This document shows positions 59,716-64,000 of a stretch of 64,000 nt of DNA, in pieces (position 1 is the first letter of the stretch; the number at the start of each line of letters is the position of its first letter). The position numbers and the translations under genes are program-made. The stretch is from contig NC_037273.1 of assembly GCF_000002425.4 (NCBI RefSeq), positions 5,888,521 through 5,952,520 of the forward strand. The letters are read 5' to 3'. The notes beneath the pieces were generated by a model, which saw only the letters and a program-made list of their open reading frames with translations, was not told the origin of the DNA and searched no databases. This DNA is from Physcomitrium patens. Lineage: Eukaryota > Streptophyta > Bryopsida > Funariales > Funariaceae.

Positions 59716-60561
59716 TGTAATTTTCTATATCAAAAAATTTTGATATAGAATTTCAATATATGAAAATAAACTATGACACCAAAATAAAATCTTATCATGT
59801 ATATATTTGTATATAAAACAGAATAATAAAAGGGACTTGTGCAATGTCTGCAATATAAATCATGAGAAATAATAGCTTTTGTCAACATAAATTTAAAATT
59901 CCAAACGTCGCATTGTTTTGGGATATTGGTAAGACATTGAAAGCTATTGATGGTGGTGCAGCATGAAACATAGTAAAACTTAAAATCTTCTACATTATAC
60001 ATTTTTTTTCTTGTTGGATTAGTTTTGTATTAATGAATAATACAGACTAAGTTTTTATAATAATACAGCACAATTTTACATCACCTAGAAATAAGAAATA
60101 AGAAAATAAAATGGTCAAACTTTTTAAGCACATGTTCAAATGTACATCCTCCAAAAATAGTAAAAAATTAAATGGCAGTTTTGGTATAAGTTATAGTGCA
60201 CTTAAGTTGTAGTGTCTGACAGGGCATTTTGAAAGGTCAATGTGGATGTCATTTTTTTTTTTACTTTGGAAAAACTTTTCCCTTCCAACAACATCATTCT
60301 ACGAGTGCCAATGTTATGCATAAATATATATTTTTGGATTGAGATTTACATGAATATATGAATATTTATTTTTTATCATATGGCCTATATTTCATACCAT
60401 TAGCACTAACTAACTAACTAACTAACTACCTATATATATATATATATATATACATTTAAATTAAAATAAAAAAATCATGTTTAGTTAAATATGTAGAATT
60501 ACATGATTTTTTAAACTAAATACATTTGAAAATTATGTCTTGTTTGTATGCGTATTGTTAT

Positions 60562-60596
<35 letters not shown>

Positions 60597-61454
60597 TACA
60601 CACATTGTGCATTACTACATCGAAACTTTATCAATTTTAGATGTAGTATTAGCATAATTATTAGTGTAAAAAGAACTCATATTGAAGTAAATATTCTATA
60701 TCATATTGAAACCTAAATGATAAATGGATTAAATACAATCATTTTCTTTATAATTAAAAATTAGAAGTTTATATTCACAAGAATGAATCAGATAAGGACT
60801 TGCAAGTACATAAGGATTTGATCATGTGCACAATAAAATTTCACTTACATTAGAAAATTTACACTGATTTCTATTCATTTATATTACTAAATTATAAATT
60901 ACTAGATTAAGATTCATCATAAATATTGCCCAAGTTTGTAGAAACAATCTAGTAACTGTGCAAGAAATGAAAAGCTCTTCATCATTACCTTATTCTAAAA
61001 CATAGTAAATAAAAAGGATTTACAAATGAAATTAAATTAAACAAAATAAAATAAAATAAAATAAAACTTGATTTTTTTAGAGAATTTGACTTGAAGATTG
61101 TAGACTTAGGTGATAGAGTTGGATTTTGCAGTAGCTAGGACTAAAAAGATAGAGTGTAAAGAGAAACATTTTTTATTTTTATTTTTTTTGCTCCTACTGT
61201 TTCAAAGCCCACGTTCCAACTCACCTCCACCCAACATCATGAAACAAAACTAAGTAGGAAGTTGTACTTAGTGTTGAGTTCAAAAGGCTTTTATGCACAT
61301 TGTTTGCAGTGTTTCACACATTCACCTGAAAATCTGATCCTGTTGTCATCTTTCTCTCATGTTAAGAATCCATTACTTGCATTATGAACATTTTATAACA
61401 CTGAATGTTATGCACAAGCATATATTTTATTACAACATAATATGATTGAAGCAT

Positions 61455-61507
61455 AAAAATAATCATAAATTACGAATGTGGTATAGCTGTGCATATGATA
61501 CATTGGT
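61455..61507. repeat. Direct repeat of about 50 bp, copy 1
   Basis: Shares 'aatcataaattac', 'aatgt.gtata' and 'tgtgcatatgata' with about 62430-62485 in the same orientation, roughly 975 bp away. A few substitutions separate them. Confidence 0.7.
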
Positions 61508-62346
61508 GTTAAGTGTAGTCAAAGATCTAAGGTTGCCATAAAATTAAGTTTGTCATACAAATTTAAATTGACAATTAAATTCCAATGGTCCATAATAATT
61601 AAAGATATTCATAATATACTTTTAACTTGAGAGTTTATGACAAATCTAATTCAGCATTAATTTTTTTATATTGCAAGTCATTAGAAACCTAAAAAATATA
61701 TGTATGAAAAATAACTTAAAAGATATAGATGTTGGATTTACTTGACTTAAGTATCTTAAATTTAATAGCCTTTAAATACCTCCATCATATCTTTAGCTTT
61801 GGCATTTTGTCACAAATCTAATACACTTTTAAATATTTTACATAATATACTGTTTTAAGGTTCTAAGGATGAAATATAAATAAAAATTACATAATGTAGA
61901 TTTTAAAGTCATATATCACTAGTAGTCATTGTTGGTTTTTATCCAAGGTTTACAACTCTTCAATCTATTAGTCCTTGACTTTACAACATTATATTGTCTC
62001 AAATCCTATCTAAAAAGGAGAATAGAGGAGTATGGAAAAAGTCCTAAGGTAAAAAGAGAGATGAAAATAAAAGCATTGAGGCTTTCCTAAATTACTTGAT
62101 TTAATTATTATTTTATCCTATTAATATATTTTTTATCAAATTATTTTATTCTTTATTTTAATTATTTTAATATACTTCTATTTAATATTTTATCTATTAT
62201 TTTATTATTAAAACTGGTCTAGATTTGAATTTTTCTCTTTTGTTACATCTAACTTTGCTACTAATTTAGTCATTCTTCTATAAATTATTTATTGATTATT
62301 TCTATGATCTTCAAATTCAAAGCCTCTTTATCTTTTTTCCTTTTTT

Positions 62347-62377
<31 letters not shown>

Positions 62378-62429
62378 CCCCCCTTCAAACCAACTTTATA
62401 TTATTCTAGAAATAGTCTTCATTATATAA

Positions 62430-62485
62430 AGAACAAAAATAGTCATAAATTACTAATGTTGTATACCTGTGCATATGATATACTA
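62430..62485. repeat. Direct repeat of about 50 bp, copy 2
   Basis: Partner of 61455-61507. No coding or structural context is evident. Confidence 0.7.
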
Positions 62486-62578
62486 AACATTACACACATG
62501 ATTATTTAGTTGGTCCTTTACACGGTTCAACAGCATTCATATCAAGATTCTACTAAATTTCATTTAATAGGTCCACAA

Positions 62579-62613
<35 letters not shown>

Positions 62614-64000
62614 CTGAATATTGAAATCTACTTTGTGTAAATAAAAGAATGATGAACAGGAGAAACATGTGTTGTGTAGTGATCAAAGATCTTCTATGTG
62701 CCTTCTAGTGTAAAGTGAAATTCTAATCAAACAGGGTATTTCATTTTAGGTTTTTTTCATTCTACTCTATTCTTATTTTTACAAAAGTTAATACTTTTCT
62801 GTTTGAAAAAGAGCGATGTGACTTGAAACACGAGATTTTTTTTAAAAAGTTTATTGATAAATCATTTATATATTATGAGCTTAATTTTAACTCTACGGCA
62901 GAATTTTTTTCAAATAAAAAATGTATCTATATATATATATATATATATATATACATACTAGTATGGCCTGTGTACCCTGTTACACCCACCTGCCCTCAAA
63001 GAAAATTCTGTTTTCTTTGTTTTATTTAAATCCAACAAAAACCATAACATTGAGTTGGTAATTTTGAATCTATCAAACTCATATTTTGTTCAATATACAG
63101 AGTAAGGGAAACCAACATGTTATTTTTTTTCTAATTTTATGGTAGAGATGGTTGTTTGATTATTTTTTTGTTTTTTTTGTGGGAACTGTTTCAGTATGTA
63201 GGATGACACATTATGTTATGATCTATTATTTATGAAACTATATGTAATCAATTAGTATCTATTGGATTGATAGATTATAGAACACAGCATTATTACACAG
63301 AAGCATATAAATTTTATGTGTTGAAAATTATCAAATTTCTGATTGATATCTGTTAACTGGTGCAAAGTTTTAATTAAAATGTATACGATGTATTTATTTT
63401 TTGATGTATTCCAACTTCTTCAGTGATTGAGGATTGCTTCAAAGTTGGATTGAAAACTGTTCAGTACTAAAGTTCAATTAAACAATAATTAAATGAAATA
63501 CGTTTTAAAGTTTGTTCATGCATTTCGTATTGATATCTGCAAATTTATACAAATTATCATTAAAAATAAATAATTCCTGTTAAATCTTATTCAAAAAATT
63601 AGAATATATATATATATATATACACACATACATATTAAAATTTTATTGAAAATTTTAATATTCTTTGATATTTAGCAAATATAGAGACAAACAATGTAGT
63701 TTGATTTGATGAAGTGAGGACAGTGCACATTTAGCTCACATACTATTTACAAAGTGTTAAAAGAAAAACAAAAGCTTTACTTGGATAACGTGTTGACATG
63801 TTTTCAAATCTAAACAATTGTGTGGCCCCAGATTTAAAGTTAACTTGTCTAAGTTAAGTATCTAGTGTACACCCAGACAAGAGATCACAACACACAACAA
63901 CATTTTAGAGATTATGTGTAGAAGTTACAGATGGTTAAGCCTTCATGCACAAGCATGCAACCACACACCCCAAAATGTCTTTATTCAAACAATTTAATGT

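Larger units (their letters stand above)
58991..64000. other. Non-coding, microsatellite-rich sequence
   Basis: No gene, transposon domain or RNA gene recognised on either strand. Simple repeats: (TA)n at 59676-59715, (AACT)n at 60406-60428, (TA)n at 60431-60452, (GATA)n at 60563-60594, (AAAAT)n at 61041-61065, T runs at 62349-62378 and 62583-62610, (TA)n at 62931-62953, (TA)n at 63605-63622. GC content is a little higher than in the transposon graveyard and the C-to-T decay look is weaker, so this may be true intergenic DNA. Short frames such as 59353-59649 are hydrophobic and T-rich, unlikely to be genes. Confidence 0.5.

Noticed and set aside
60563..60594. (GATA)n and other short tandem arrays as a CRISPR or satellite
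   Set aside because: The units are 2-5 bp with no spacers; these are ordinary microsatellites.
1..64000. Fungal origin with RIP mutation
   Set aside because: AT-shifted repeats could suggest RIP, but the LINE C-terminus with RVT zinc-binding domain, the plant-type primer site and CCCTAAA units favour a land plant with methylation-driven decay. This is not decisive without a host gene.

Overview
The window looks like deep, AT-rich plant heterochromatin. It holds no confidently recognised host gene. Most of it is a graveyard of nested retrotransposons whose older copies differ from younger ones mainly by C-to-T and G-to-A changes, as expected from long-term cytosine methylation. The elements point to a land plant, most likely a bryophyte (a moss such as Physcomitrium is my best guess): Ty3/Gypsy chromoviruses with a C-terminal chromodomain, a Met-tRNA-type primer site, a plant-style LINE with an RVT zinc-binding C-terminus, and interstitial repeats related to the plant telomere unit CCCTAAA. 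The species is inference; no host gene confirms it.

Layout. 1-5.2 kb: AT-rich sequence, an inverted pair of an unidentified repeat (about 1.6-3.45 kb), and minus-strand LTR and pol remnants of chromovirus family 1. 5.2-18.1 kb: degraded minus-strand family-1 copy A, split by a structurally complete plus-strand element (8460-14829, 552-bp LTRs, GTATA target duplication) and, 52 bp further on, by a solo LTR (14887-15435). 18.1-24.2 kb: an LTR fragment, then minus-strand copy B, whose LTR is split by a 1.65-kb nested element carrying CCCTAAA-like repeats. 24.3-26.7 kb: a GC-richer island with gene-like minus-strand features and a miRNA-precursor-like hairpin. 26.7-29.1 kb: intergenic. 29.1-31.7 kb: family-2 LTR and gag, with an array of heat-shock-element-like units in the LTR, split by a second nested element. 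31.7-35.6 kb: a minus-strand gag/LTR remnant, a third Gypsy family (gag and pre-RT region) and another LTR scrap. 35.9-44.1 kb: copy D (split by a third nested element), copy E, and a second family-2 LTR. 44.5 kb: 125-bp assembly gap. 44.6-47.5 kb: nothing recognisable. 47.5-59.0 kb: a LINE (endonuclease, RT, then a GC-richer zinc-knuckle C-terminus with an AAAAT tail) interrupted by family-1 copy F. 59-64 kb: non-coding, microsatellite-rich DNA.

How the parts work together. The complete element has LTR, primer site, gag, a -1 frame pol (protease, RT, RNase H, integrase, chromodomain), a further 140-codon ORF, polypurine tract and LTR. It carries five stops in pol and two in the extra ORF, so it cannot act alone now. 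The extra ORF keeps the same 423-bp span in three copies and is the strongest candidate for an undescribed component. The other leading candidate is the heat-shock-like array in the family-2 LTR.
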